From the NCBI GenBank assembly GCA_029553955.1, contig JAKPJZ010000233.1, positions 60,607 to 124,606 on the forward strand: a DNA stretch of 64,000 bases, in the 5' to 3' direction. Below the pieces are notes generated by a model. That model made no database searches, had not been told where the DNA came from, and saw nothing but the letters and a program-made list of their open reading frames with translations. Position numbers and translations under genes: made by a program. This document shows, in pieces, positions 34,109 to 44,405 of this stretch. Source of the stretch: Chloroflexota bacterium. GTDB taxonomy: Bacteria > Chloroflexota > Anaerolineae > SpSt-313. Every line of letters starts with the position of its first letter. The stretch's first letter is position 1.

Positions 34109-35950
34109 GTGAGAAAGCCCCTGTACGTGCTTGTGGTGGGGCTGCTCCTGGCCAGCTTCCTGGCCGGCTGCAGTCCCGCCCCCGCACCGGCGCCGGCGGC
34201 TACATCGGCTCCTGTGAAGGAGACGGTGGTCGTCAAGGAGACGGTGCAGGTGTCCGTGCCCGTGTCGGCTGCAGAGCAGGAATGGGAAGTGCTCAACCCG
34301 GCCGGCGTCAAGAAGGTCACGCCCATGGAGCTGGCGCCTCGCCTGACCAGCCTCGAAGGCAAGACCATCGGCCTCAAGTGGAACCAAAAGCCCAATGGCA
34401 ACATCTTCCTCGACCGCATCGCCGAACTGCTCGTCGAGAAGGTGCCTGGCGTCAAGATCATCAAGTTCTACGAGGTCGAGCCCACGACCGTCCCGCAGAG
34501 CGCTAACGCGACTGACGCCAAGAACAAGGCACAACTCATCGCCAAGCACAAGCCCGATATCGTGATCGGCTCGCAGTGCGATTGAGGGAGCTGCACCTCG
34601 TGGCTGGTCGGCGACCAGCTCGAAGTTGAAAAGCTTGGCATCCCTACTGTGACCGTTTCGACCTCCGAATTCATCGGCCTCGCTCGCACGAGCACCGAGA
34701 GCTTTGGCGCGCCCGATCAGGCCTTTGTCGTGGTGCCCCATCCCCTGGGCATGATTCCCAGGGAAGAGGTTATCGCCAAGGCTGATGCGGCCTTCCCCGA
34801 GATCATCAAGGCCGCGACCGAATGGAAGCCCTCGCGGACCACGCTGCCCGACCAGGACAAGAAGCCCTACCCGCTCGAGACCATCAAGTTTACGGGCACC
34901 TACGCTGACCTGAACCAGATGTTCTATGACAAGGGCTGGTCGCTGGGCCTGCCCGTCGTCCCGCCGACCAGGGAAGCCGTCGACGCCATGCTCAAGGGCA
35001 CAAGCCACAAGCCCGATGAGATCGTGTGGGACGGTGTGCCGCCGCGCAACGGCATCGTCACCGTCGAGATGGTGGCCACGCTCGGCGTGATGGCCGGTGC
35101 CAAGCCCGAGCACATGCCGCTGCTCCTGGGTATCGTCGACGCCATGAAGATGCCCTCCGAGAACCCCGAGGGCTTTGACTGGCGCGCCCAGACGACGACG
35201 ACGCACCCGACGGCCCCGCTGGTGATCATTAGCGGCCCGATCGTGAAGGAGCTGGGTGTCGCCTACGGCATTGGCGCCATGGGCCCCGAGAACCCCGTGA
35301 ACCTGGCCCTCGGCTACTTTGTCAACCTGCTCGGCGACGTGCCCGGCGGCTCACGCCCGCCCGATGCCGACAAGTCGACCCAGGGCTGGGTGGGCAACAC
35401 CATCGCTACGGTTGCGGGCGAGAACGTGGATGGGAACCCCTGGAAGGAGAGCTTCCCGGTCGAGAGGGGGTTCAAGCCCGAGGACAACGTCGTCATCTTT
35501 GCCGGCGGCGGTATGCCTCTCAACATGAACGATCACGCCAGCGTTGACCCCAAGGATCTCGCCGAGGTCATGGCCAACACGATGAACGCGGTGGGCCCTT
35601 CGCGCTGCTTCCAGAACGGTGGCATTTGGATCCTCAGCCCTGAGCATGCGGCAACGCTCTCCCGCGAGGGTTGGACCAAGAAGGATATCAAGGAGTTCCT
35701 CTGGAATAACGCCAAGGCCCCGTTCGGCGTCCAGCCGCCGATGGTGGAAGGCAAGTGCTCCATCACGTCGTGCTGCCCGCCAGAAAGCTTTGGCCCCGTG
35801 ACGCCCGATACGCTGATCCCGGTCTGCAAGAGCGCGGACCAGATCGAGCTCATCGTGGTCGGCGGGCCTGGCAAGCAGAGCCAGTGGTGGCCGTTCGGGG
35901 AGTTCAGCCCCTTCCCGCCCAACCTGGCCAAGATCGATCCCTGGAAGTAG
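34109..35950 (+). CDS. UGSC-family selenoprotein A: lipoprotein with C-terminal module (TGA at 34583-34585 read as Sec)
   Basis: 613 residues if the in-frame TGA is read as selenocysteine (residue 159). The GTG start at 34109 follows AAGGAGAGGAG. Residues 1-21 are a lipoprotein signal with lipobox FLAGC (Cys21), so the protein should be anchored outside the membrane. The UGSC domain (about 50-250) contains QCD-U-GSCTSWLV, giving a C-x-U and U-x-x-C arrangement typical of redox centres. The same frame continues without a stop for 455 codons, and the homologous sequence on both sides of the TGA matches three paralogues. The C-terminal module (about 260-613) has GLPVVPPT and MAGAKPEHMP; here Ala replaces the Cys seen in paralogues. 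A KCSITSCCPP cluster lies near the C-terminus. The reaction is unknown. Confidence 0.9.
34583..34625 (+). promoter_or_regulatory. Sec codon and SECIS-like hairpin A
   Basis: TGA at 34583 is followed by a 7-bp stem GCTGGTC/GACCAGC (34603-34619) with a GGC loop 27 nt after the start of the codon. This distance suits a bacterial SECIS, which lies in the coding sequence just after UGA and is bound by SelB. Confidence 0.75.
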
Positions 35951-35960
35951 TGCTGTCTGT

Positions 35961-35994
35961 AGTGTGGGAGCCCCTGCAAGGGGGCTCCCACACT
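35961..35994 (+). terminator. Hairpin between selenoprotein A and the next gene
   Basis: A perfect 14-bp stem AGTGTGGGAGCCCC with a 6-nt loop begins 10 bp after the stop codon. No T-run follows, so it may be a processing or stability element rather than a full terminator, and the next gene may still be co-transcribed. Confidence 0.55.
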
Positions 35995-36129
35995 ACTCGC
36001 GGAGAGCTAGCCCTGAAAGGCCCTCGTACTGCACCCGTACCTGTCCGCAGTGGCCCGCTATCCGCGCTTTGCGCTTCGCGTACGACCGGAACGGAACCCT
36101 TCCGGATATCACACCGAGAGGCTTGGTCT

Positions 36130-37476
36130 ATGGGTCACTCAGTTGTTCGCAGGGTAGCCCTGCTCGGAGTCGTCTGTCTCCTGCTCGTCGCCTCCTGCGC
36201 GCCGGCTGCGGCCACGCCGCCCCCCGTGCCGCCAACGTCTGCGCCCGCGCCCACGGCTGAGCCAACCCCGGCGCCGCAGGTTCTGCGCGTGTACAACCCG
36301 GCCGGCGTGCGCGGCGACGGCGTGTTCATCGACACGCTGCTCAAGCAGACGATGGTCAAGCTTGGTAGGACGCGTCCAACCCTGGCAGGCGAGTTCCCAC
36401 AGACGAGCGTGGAGGAGATTACCATTGCCCACGACGCCCAGGCCGAGATCAGCGAGCTGTTCTACAAGCGCGGCTGGGGCGATGGCCTGCCCATCGTGCC
36501 GCCGACGGAAGAGCGGGTGCAGGCGATGCTGCAGGGGGCCGACCTCTCGCCCGACTTTGTCATCGCCACGCTCGACCCGATGGGCGGGGAGGCGACGGTG
36601 GCCAAGATCGCCGTGAACGCGGTGATGGCGGGCTGCAAGCCGGCCTACCTGCCGGTGCTGCTGGCGGCGGTGCAGGCGGTGGCCGACCCGGCCTTTGACC
36701 TGCGCGGCCACTCGACCACCACCAACACCGATATCCCCATGCTCATCGTCAGCGGCCCTATCGCCAAGGAGCTCGCCATCAACGGCGAGAACAATGCCCT
36801 CGGTCGCGGCTGGCAGGCCAACGCCTCCATCAGCCGGGCGCTGCATCTGATTATCCAGAACATTGGCGGCAGTTGGCCGGGGGTGACCGACATGTCGTGC
36901 CTGGGCCAGCCCGGCGAGTTTGCCATGTGCCTGGCCGAGAACGCCGCTGCCAACCCCTGGACGCCGATCCACATGGACCTGGGTTACCCCAAGGCGGCCA
37001 ATGTGGTGACGGTCGTCGCCGCCGAGGGCACGCAGCCCATGCTGGGCATCGGCCAGACCGATGAAGGCTACTTGCAGCTCATCGCTGATAATCTGGTGGG
37101 CCAGGGGCGCGCCTATCGCGAAGTGATGCTCGTCATAATCGCGCAGGATACGGCCGGTATGCTCGCCGAGAAGGGCTGGACGAAGCAGACGATCGCCCAG
37201 TACATCACCGAGCATGCCACCATGCCCTTTGCCAGGTGGAAGCAGCGCTTCCTCGATACGGGTATGGGCAAGGGCGTGCCCGAATGGGTGCTCAAGGTCA
37301 CCGACCCCGAGGCGCCGATCCCGACCCCGTTCATGGGGCAGCTACTTGTGCTCGTCTCCGGCGGGGCGGGGGAGAAGAGCATGGTCGTCCCCTGCTGGCA
37401 TGCCAGCAAGGCGGTGAGCCGCGAGATAAGGCTGCCCGCCAACTGGCCCAAGTTGGTGCAGCAGGCAGGTTCGTAG
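36130..37476 (+). CDS. Lipoprotein consisting of the UGSC-associated C-terminal module
   Basis: 448 residues. Signal peptide with lipobox LLVASC (Cys23), then a Pro/Ala/Thr-rich linker. LRVYNPAGVRGDGV and the module proper follow: YKRGWGDGLPIVPPT, VNAVMAGCKPAYLPV, ALGRGWQAN, GGSWPGVTDMSC, and SGGAGEKSM near the C-terminus. These motifs match the C-terminal half of the selenoproteins, but there is no UGSC domain and no in-frame TGA, so this is a Cys-only paralogue. It lies 179 bp after selenoprotein A and probably belongs to its unit. An exported enzyme or binding protein partnering the selenoprotein is likely; I know of no established function. Confidence 0.8.
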   Translation: MGHSVVRRVALLGVVCLLLVASCAPAAATPPPVPPTSAPAPTAEPTPAPQVLRVYNPAGVRGDGVFIDTLLKQTMVKLGRTRPTLAGEFPQTSVEEITIAHDAQAEISELFYKRGWGDGLPIVPPTEERVQAMLQGADLSPDFVIATLDPMGGEATVAKIAVNAVMAGCKPAYLPVLLAAVQAVADPAFDLRGHSTTTNTDIPMLIVSGPIAKELAINGENNALGRGWQANASISRALHLIIQNIGGSWPGVTDMSCLGQPGEFAMCLAENAAANPWTPIHMDLGYPKAANVVTVVAAEGTQPMLGIGQTDEGYLQLIADNLVGQGRAYREVMLVIIAQDTAGMLAEKGWTKQTIAQYITEHATMPFARWKQRFLDTGMGKGVPEWVLKVTDPEAPIPTPFMGQLLVLVSGGAGEKSMVVPCWHASKAVSREIRLPANWPKLVQQAGS

Positions 37477-37550
37477 TTGGCGCTTGAGCGCCTTGACCCT
37501 GCGCCAGTTGGAGAGGGGGGCTGGGCGCTCAAGCGCCCACTACGAACCTG
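37466..37550. repeat. GGTTCGTAGTTGGCGC repeat, copy 1
   Basis: Arms GGTTCGTAGTTGGCGCTTGA (37468 on) and its near complement (to 37549) flank about 30 bp. The left arm supplies the stop codon of the preceding gene (TTCGTAG), so the element has inserted into, or grown over, the gene end. Related copies lie at 60474 and 62680. Confidence 0.75.
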
Positions 37551-37577
37551 GCTACGGCCAGGTGACTAGCTCCCGAA

Positions 37578-37645
37578 ATAGCCCCTCTCTGCTACCAGAA
37601 TGGCCCGATAGGGCGATACCGAGGCCCTGGCCCGATTGGTATAAT
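37578..37645 (+). promoter_or_regulatory. Shared selenoprotein-unit promoter, copy B
   Basis: ATAG at 37578, TACCAGAATGGCCCG at 37593 (15 bp later), -10 TATAAT at 37640-37645, then a dyad TTGTG/CACAA at 37650-37654 and 37663-37667. Spacing is the same as in copy A within one base. Confidence 0.75.
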
Positions 37646-37760
37646 AACCTTGTGTGTCGCTTCACAAACTGCTTGAAGGAGGCAGAGGCAAGTAAAGAGG
37701 TATCGTGATGTTTCGGTCGTTGGTATTGTCGTCGTCTCTGAGCAGAAACAGGAGAGCATC

Positions 37761-39575
37761 ATGAGAAGGCCCCAGTACGTGCTCGTGGTGGGGTTGCTTC
37801 TGGCCAGCTTCCTGGCCGGTTGTGCCCCCGCCGCAGCGCCCACCGCGGCCCCGGCGGCGCCCGTCAAGGAGACGGTCGTTGTCAAGGAGACGGTGCAGGT
37901 GCCCGTTTCCGCCGCCGAGCAGGAGTGGGAGCTGGTCAACCCCGCGGGCGTGCGCCAGATCACGCCCATCGAGCTGGCCCCGCGCATCACGACGCTTGAA
38001 GGCAAGACGGTCGTGCTGCGCTGGAACGGCAAGCACAACGGCGACAACTTTTTGAACCGTATCGCCGAACTGCTCGCCGAGCAGATCCCGACCGCCAAGG
38101 TCATCAAGCTGTGGGAATCCCTGCCCGAGTCGGCCGCTATCGTCAATACCGCCGACGGTTTGGCCAAGGTCACCAAGGCGACGCAGGACCTCAAAGCCGA
38201 TATCGTGATCGCGTCGCAATCCGATTGAGGGAGCTGCACTTCATGGCTGGTCGTTGGCCAGTCTGAGATGGAAAAAGTCGGCATCCCCACGGTTACCGTC
38301 GCTACGAGCGAGTTCCTCGGCCTCAGCCGCAGCACGATGGAGAGCATCGGCCTGGCCGACATGGCGTTCGTCGAAGTGCCCCATCCCATGGGCATGATCC
38401 CGCTGGATGAGATCCGCGCCAAGGCGGATGCAGCGTTCCCCGAGATCGTCAAGGCCGCCACGCAGTGGAAGCCCGAGAAGACCACGATCGAGGGCCTCGG
38501 CGAGTCCCCCTATCCGGCCAAGCGCATCAAGTTCACCGGCAGCTATGCTGACCTCAACAAGATGTTCTTCGAGAAGGGCTGGTCGCTGGGCCTGCCCATC
38601 ATCCCGCCGACCCCCGAGGCGGTCGAGGAGATGCTCAAGGGCACCACGCACAAGCCCGACGAGGTCGTCTGGGTCGTACCGCCGCGCATGGGCCAGTTGA
38701 CCGTCGAGCTGGTGGCCACGCTGGGCGTGATGGCCGGCTGCAAGCCCGAGCACATGCCGCTCATGCTGGCCATCGTCAAGGGTTTCAGCGATGAGAACAT
38801 GGGCTGGCGTGGCACCACGACCACGACCGCGGCCACCGAGCCCATGGTCATCATCAACGGCCCCATCGTCAAGGAGCTGGGCATCGGCTACGGCCAGGGT
38901 TGCATGGGAGCCGAGCAGCCCGTAAACGCTGCGCTCGGCTACTTTGTCAACCTGGTCGGCGACATCGTCGGCGGCTCGGTGCCGCCCGAGCCCGACAAGA
39001 GCACGCAGGGTAGCCCCGCGGACTATGTGGCGATGGTGCTGGGCGAGAACGAGGACGCCAACCCCTGGAAACAGTCGTACGCGGTGGAGCAGGGCTTCAA
39101 GCCCACCGACAATGTGGTCACCGTGTTCACGGCCTACCCCGGCACGGGCAACATCGACCACAACAGCGTCAAGGGCACCGAAATCCTGAACACCATGGTC
39201 GCCGGCATCTCGGGCACGGCCAGCGGCATCAGCCGCTGCCTCACCGGCCCTAGCACGGGCGGCACCGGCGTGGGCTGGCTCTTCATGCTCGTGGCGCCGG
39301 AGCATGCGGCGACGATGTTCTCCGAGTTCAAGACCAAGCAGGAAGTGCAGCAGTACGTCGTCGACAACACCAAGCTGCCGTTCAAGGGCTATGCCCCCGG
39401 CCTCTGCAAGCCGCCGGAGAGCTTTGGCCCGGTGACCCCCGACACCCTGGTGCCGCGCTTCACCGATCCGACGCAGATCCGCATCGTCGTCACCGGCGGC
39501 GCGGGCAAGCAGTCGCAGCTCTGGGGCGCGTTCCCGCAGGTCGTCAAGCCGGTCTCCGTGCTCGTGGAGAACTAG
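37761..39575 (+). CDS. UGSC-family selenoprotein B: lipoprotein with C-terminal module (TGA at 38226-38228 read as Sec)
   Basis: 604 residues with selenocysteine at position 156. The first 21 residues (lipobox FLAGC) are almost identical to those of selenoprotein A. The redox centre reads QSD-U-GSCTSWLV, so the Cys two residues before Sec is replaced by Ser and only the U-x-x-C pair (156 and 159) remains. The C-terminal module (about 255-604) has KGWSLGLPIIPPT, VMAGCKPEHMP and TGGAGKQSQLW. The frame is continuous through the TGA, and the upstream piece alone would lack the whole second half conserved in paralogues, which argues against a true stop. It is the first gene of a unit that continues with two module-only lipoproteins and six mxa-like genes. 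Confidence 0.9.
38226..38268 (+). promoter_or_regulatory. Sec codon and SECIS-like hairpin B
   Basis: TGA at 38226; stem GCTGGTC/GGCCAGT (38246-38262, two wobble pairs) with a GTT loop starting 27 nt after the codon start. The position is identical to that in A and D. Confidence 0.72.
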
Positions 39576-39589
39576 GCTAAAGCAACGAA

Positions 39590-39621
39590 GCGGGGGACCC
39601 CCTCGCGAGGGGGGCCCCCGC
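39590..39621 (+). terminator. GC-rich hairpin after selenoprotein B
   Basis: GCGGGGG...CCCCCGC enclosing a nested CCCCC/GGGGG hairpin begins 14 bp after the stop. No T-run follows. It is probably a stability or attenuation element inside the unit. Confidence 0.5.
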
Positions 39622-39640
39622 CCAACACGGCACCCCAGAA

Positions 39641-39728
39641 GGTTTGGACAGGGTTTGGCTGAGCAGGGCGCCGTGTGTCGCCCACGGGCGACACACGGCG
39701 CCCTGCTCAGCCAAACCCTGTCCAAACC
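39641..39728. repeat. 88-bp almost uninterrupted palindrome
   Basis: Two 43-bp arms (39641-39683 and 39686-39728) are perfect inverted copies separated by only 2 bp. The right arm ends 22 bp before the next start codon. It would form a cruciform in DNA or a very stable RNA hairpin. Confidence 0.85.
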
Positions 39729-39750
39729 CGTGAGAAGAGAGGGTCAGGGG

Positions 39751-41016
39751 ATGAGACGATCGGCCACACTTGGCCTCGCCATGCTGCTCTTTGCCTGCCA
39801 GGCGCTGGTGGCTTGCGGCGGGCAGACGCTGCGCGTCTACAATCCCTCGGGCGTGCGCCAAGACGGCGCCCATGTCGACACGCTGCTCAAGGCCGCGATG
39901 GTCGACATGGGGCTGAGCAAGCCCCCCCTCGCCGATCAGTTCCCCAAAGGCAGCGCCGAAAAGATGCGCGTCGCGCGCGACGCCCAGGCCGAGATCAGTG
40001 ATCTCTTTTACCGCCGCGGCTGGAGCGACGGCTTGCCCATCGTGCCGCCCACGCCCGAGCGGGTGCAGGCGATGCTGCGGGGCACCGACCTGCCGCCCGA
40101 GCAGGTGATCGGCGTGTTGGAGCCGATGCGTGGCCAGGCAACCGTCGAAAAGGTCGCCGTCAATGCGGTGATGGCCGGCTGCCGCCCCGAGCATCTGCCC
40201 ATCATCATCGCGGCGGTTGAGGCCATCGTCGACCCGGCCTTCAACCTGCTCGGCGTGCAAACCACCGATGAAAGCGTGACCCCCCTGCTCATCATCGGCG
40301 GGCCGGTGGCCCAAGAGCTGGAGGTCAACGGCAGCTTTGGCGCCCTCGGGCCGGGCTGGCAGGCCAATGCCTGCATCGGCCGCGCCCTGCGGCTGGTGAT
40401 GAACAACATCGGCGGCGCCTGGCCGGGCGTCAACTGCCCTGCTGGGCTGGCGCAGCCAGGGCGCTACACCCTCTGCCTCACCGAGAACGTGGCGCAGAGC
40501 CCCTGGCCGTCATTGCAGATGGAGCTCGGCTACCCCAAGAACGCCAACATCCTCACGGTGATGCGCGCCGAGAGCGTGATCAACGTCACCGGCGGGCTGC
40601 CCGAGCTGGCGAGCGTCATGGGCTCGCTGGCCTCGGCCTTTGCGGCGCGCTCTGGTGGCCAAGTGGCGGTGATTGTGGCCCCCTGGGTGGCCCAAGAGCT
40701 GGCCGCCCAGGGCTGGCAGAAGGATCACGTCCGTGCCTACCTCTATGAGCGCGGGCGCATTTCGCTCGAAGAGTGGCGGGGTTCGTGGGGCTTTCCCAAG
40801 ACGGGGGTGCCCGATTGGGCTGGCGAAGCGGCCGCGGCGGGCTTTATCCCGGCTGTGCGTTCGCCGCAGAACATCACCGTGCTCGTGGCCGGGGGCCATT
40901 TCTCCATCCCCCAGCTCGCCTACCTGCCCACGTGGGGCGAGGCCTGCCAGATTACCAAGGAGATCACGCTGCCGGCGCGCTGGGATGAACTGCTTGCGGC
41001 GCGCGAGAAGGAGTGA
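39751..41016 (+). CDS. Lipoprotein consisting of the UGSC-associated C-terminal module
   Basis: 421 residues from the ATG at 39751, after GAAGAGAGGG. Lipobox ALVAC places the lipidated Cys at 22. The mature part begins LRVYNPSGVRQDG and carries YRRGWSDGLPIVPPT, VNAVMAGCRPEHLPI and PGWQANACIGRA. The C-terminal third is diverged: SGGPGEKSM is replaced by a VAGGHFSIPQL-like segment. It may therefore have lost one activity of the family. It lies 4 bp before the next paralogue. An exported role with selenoprotein B is inferred from the fusion seen in the selenoproteins. Confidence 0.8.
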   Translation: MRRSATLGLAMLLFACQALVACGGQTLRVYNPSGVRQDGAHVDTLLKAAMVDMGLSKPPLADQFPKGSAEKMRVARDAQAEISDLFYRRGWSDGLPIVPPTPERVQAMLRGTDLPPEQVIGVLEPMRGQATVEKVAVNAVMAGCRPEHLPIIIAAVEAIVDPAFNLLGVQTTDESVTPLLIIGGPVAQELEVNGSFGALGPGWQANACIGRALRLVMNNIGGAWPGVNCPAGLAQPGRYTLCLTENVAQSPWPSLQMELGYPKNANILTVMRAESVINVTGGLPELASVMGSLASAFAARSGGQVAVIVAPWVAQELAAQGWQKDHVRAYLYERGRISLEEWRGSWGFPKTGVPDWAGEAAAAGFIPAVRSPQNITVLVAGGHFSIPQLAYLPTWGEACQITKEITLPARWDELLAAREKE

Positions 41017-41020
41017 GCCG

Positions 41021-42280
41021 ATGCGCAAGATCATTCTGGGCCTCGTGTTGGCCTCATGGCTGATGGTCGGGCTGCCGGCGTGCGGCGGACCGACGGTGGA
41101 GGTCTACAACCCTGCCGGCATCCGCGAGGACGGGGTCTATGTGGACGAGTTGCTCAAGAAGACGATGGACGAGGTAGGCAAGACGCGGCCGCCGCTCGCC
41201 GACCAGTTCCCCAGGGGCCGCACCGAGAAGGTGCGCGCCGGCAACGACGTCTACGCCGGCGTGAACGCCCTCTTTTACAAACGCGGCTGGACGGATGGGC
41301 TGCCGATCGTGCCGCCGACGATCGACAAGGTGCGGGCGATGCTCAAGGGCACCGACTTGCCGCCCGAGCAGGTGGTCGGCATCGTGGAGGGGATGAAGGG
41401 CCAGGCGACGGTCGAAAAGATCGCCGTCAACGCCGTGATGGCCGGCTGCCGCCCCGAGTACATGCCGGTGCTGATCGCGGCGGTGCAGGCCATCGCTGAG
41501 CCCGAGTTCGGCCTCTTTGGGCTCGCGGCGACGACCAACCCCGATACGCCGATGCTCATCATCAACGGCCCAATCATCAACGAGCTGGACATAAACGCGG
41601 GCACCAACGCGCTCGGCCGTGGCTGGCAGGCCAATGCCACTATCGGCCGCGCCCTGCACCTGATCGTCAACAACGTCGGCGGGAGCTGGCCGGGGGTCAG
41701 CGACATGTCGTGCTTCGGCACCCCCGGCGACTATACCATGTTGCTCGCCGAGAACGAAGAGAAGAATCCCTGGGGGCCGCTGCAGGTCGAGCTGGGCTTT
41801 GCCAAGGGCGCCAACGTGGTTACCGCCGTGGGCGCCGAGGGCACGCAGGGCATCCTGGGCATTGGCTGGGATTCGGAGGGCTTTTTGCGCGTGGTGTCGG
41901 CTCACCTTGCCGGGCTCGAGCGCCAGGAGCGCCCGGTGGTGCTGCTGCTCATCGCGCAAGACACGGCGGCGATGCTGGCCCGCGACGGCTACACCAAGGA
42001 CTCGATCCGCGAGTATATTGCCGAGCATGCGCGCATCCCCTATGCCGAGTACAAGGCACGCTTCCTCGATGCGGGCAAGGAGGCGCCTGAGGTGCTGGGC
42101 AAGCTCGACCGCAACGGCATGGTGCCGGTGCCCGTGATCGACCAACTACTCATCGTCGTCTCTGGCGGCCCGGGCGAGAAGAGCATGCTCATCCCGGGCT
42201 GGGGCGGCTCGAAGGCGATCAGCAAAGAGATCGCGCTGCCGCCCAATTGGGACGAGTTGCTGGAAGAGGCCAACAAGTAG
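41021..42280 (+). CDS. Lipoprotein consisting of the UGSC-associated C-terminal module
   Basis: 419 residues, starting 4 bp after the stop of the preceding paralogue, with AAGGAG at the junction. Lipobox GLPAC (Cys21). Motifs: VEVYNPAGIREDG, YKRGWTDGLPIVPPT, VNAVMAGCRPEYMPV, ALGRGWQAN, GGSWPGVSDMSC, SGGPGEKSM. It is closest to the lipoprotein at 36130-37476, including the DMSC cysteine. With its tandem neighbour it gives this unit three copies of the module. No in-frame TGA is present. Confidence 0.8.
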   Translation: MRKIILGLVLASWLMVGLPACGGPTVEVYNPAGIREDGVYVDELLKKTMDEVGKTRPPLADQFPRGRTEKVRAGNDVYAGVNALFYKRGWTDGLPIVPPTIDKVRAMLKGTDLPPEQVVGIVEGMKGQATVEKIAVNAVMAGCRPEYMPVLIAAVQAIAEPEFGLFGLAATTNPDTPMLIINGPIINELDINAGTNALGRGWQANATIGRALHLIVNNVGGSWPGVSDMSCFGTPGDYTMLLAENEEKNPWGPLQVELGFAKGANVVTAVGAEGTQGILGIGWDSEGFLRVVSAHLAGLERQERPVVLLLIAQDTAAMLARDGYTKDSIREYIAEHARIPYAEYKARFLDAGKEAPEVLGKLDRNGMVPVPVIDQLLIVVSGGPGEKSMLIPGWGGSKAISKEIALPPNWDELLEEANK

Positions 42281-42361
42281 GGGTACTCGCAGTGACAGGT
42301 CAAGGTTCTCTGCTTGGGACAGGGTTCCGCCGACCCTGGAGTACCGTTGAGGAGTATGGGA

Positions 42362-43352
<991 letters not shown>

Positions 43353-43372
<20 letters not shown>

Positions 43373-44264
43373 CCGGCTCAGGCGCAGCCGCATGCAGCTT
43401 TTTTCGCGCCTCAAGCTGAGGAACATCTTCCCTGGCGAGTGGGAGAGCATCTACACCGGTGACGGCATCGAGTTCGCCGCGGTCAAGCCCTTCGAGCCCG
43501 GCGACGACGTGCGCGATCTGGACCTGCACGCCCTGGCCCAGAGGGGCGAGGAGGAGATCGTGCAGCGCGCGGCCGGGCGCGAGCTGAAGGTCTTTGTGTG
43601 GGCCGACTGCTCGGGCTCGATGCGCTGGGCGCCCGAGGCGCTTTTTCCCGCCAAGGCCGAGATCCGCGATATCGCCGTCGCGCTGCTGCTGTACTCGGCC
43701 TGGAACGCCTATAGCCCCACGGGCCTGTGCGCCTTTGCGCAGCATGTATGGGGTTTCTTCCCGGCCCGACCGGGCGAGCGCCACTGTGACGAGATGCTGG
43801 CCTGGCTTGTAGAACAGGAGGGCCACGAGCGGCACCAGCCGGCAGACATGGCCGAGGCGCTCTCCTGCATGATGCAGCGTGTCGCGCCGCAGAGCCTGGT
43901 GTTCCTGGTGTCGGACTTTCAGGATGCAGCCTTTGCCGGCGATTTCGCGGCGCTGCTGCGGCCGGCGGCGCGCCGTTTCGATCTCGTGCCGGTGGTGATT
44001 CGCGATCCACTGGAGGTGGCAGGCATGCTGCGCCACGCGCTGCGCATCGTGATGCGCGACAGCGAGGGGGGCGGCCGCTCCGAGGTCTACCTGACGCCGA
44101 CGCGGCTGCGCCAGATGCAAGAGAGCTCGGCCCAGCACCTGGCGCACCTCGAACACGGCTTTCGCCAGGTGGGGCTAGACCATGTTGCGCTGAGCTCGCC
44201 CAGCGTCGAGGCCTGCTACGAGGCGCTCGCCGGCTTTTTCGAGGCCAGGCGCCGCACGCGCTGA
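43353..44264 (+). CDS. DUF58 protein (MxaS-like)
   Basis: 303 residues from the ATG at 43353, overlapping the ATPase gene by 20 bp. The DUF58 core is marked by VKPFEPGDDVRDLDLHALAQ, then a VWA-like fold beginning WADCSGSM, a degenerate MIDAS. No membrane helix is seen, so it should act in the cytoplasm with the MoxR ATPase. In mxa loci the second gene (mxaS) belongs to the same family. About 140 bp with a palindromic repeat separate it from the next gene. Confidence 0.88.
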
Positions 44265-44277
44265 GCCGTGCCCATGC

Positions 44278-44365
44278 ACTGTCATTGCGAGCGCAGCGAA
44301 GCAATCTCCAGCCGCGTTCGCAACGGCCCCGTTGGAGATTGCTTCGCTGCGCTCGCAATGACAGT
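44278..44365. repeat. 33-bp inverted repeat of the CATTGCGAGCGCAGCGAAGC type
   Basis: Perfect arms at 44278-44310 and 44333-44365 flank a 22-bp loop. Palindromes with this core are found scattered in many bacterial genomes (general recollection). It interrupts the six-gene mxa-like cluster without altering the order of the genes. Confidence 0.8.
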
Positions 44366-44405
44366 ATGAGCGCCTGCGTTGAGACTTGTGAGGAGATGGG
44401 GTAAC

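Noticed and set aside
34583..34648. In-frame TGA as a nonsense mutation splitting genes (also at 38226, 48861, 52045)
   Set aside because: Four independent genes with the stop in the same conserved codon, uninterrupted frame afterwards, hairpins and local selC/selB make decay very unlikely.
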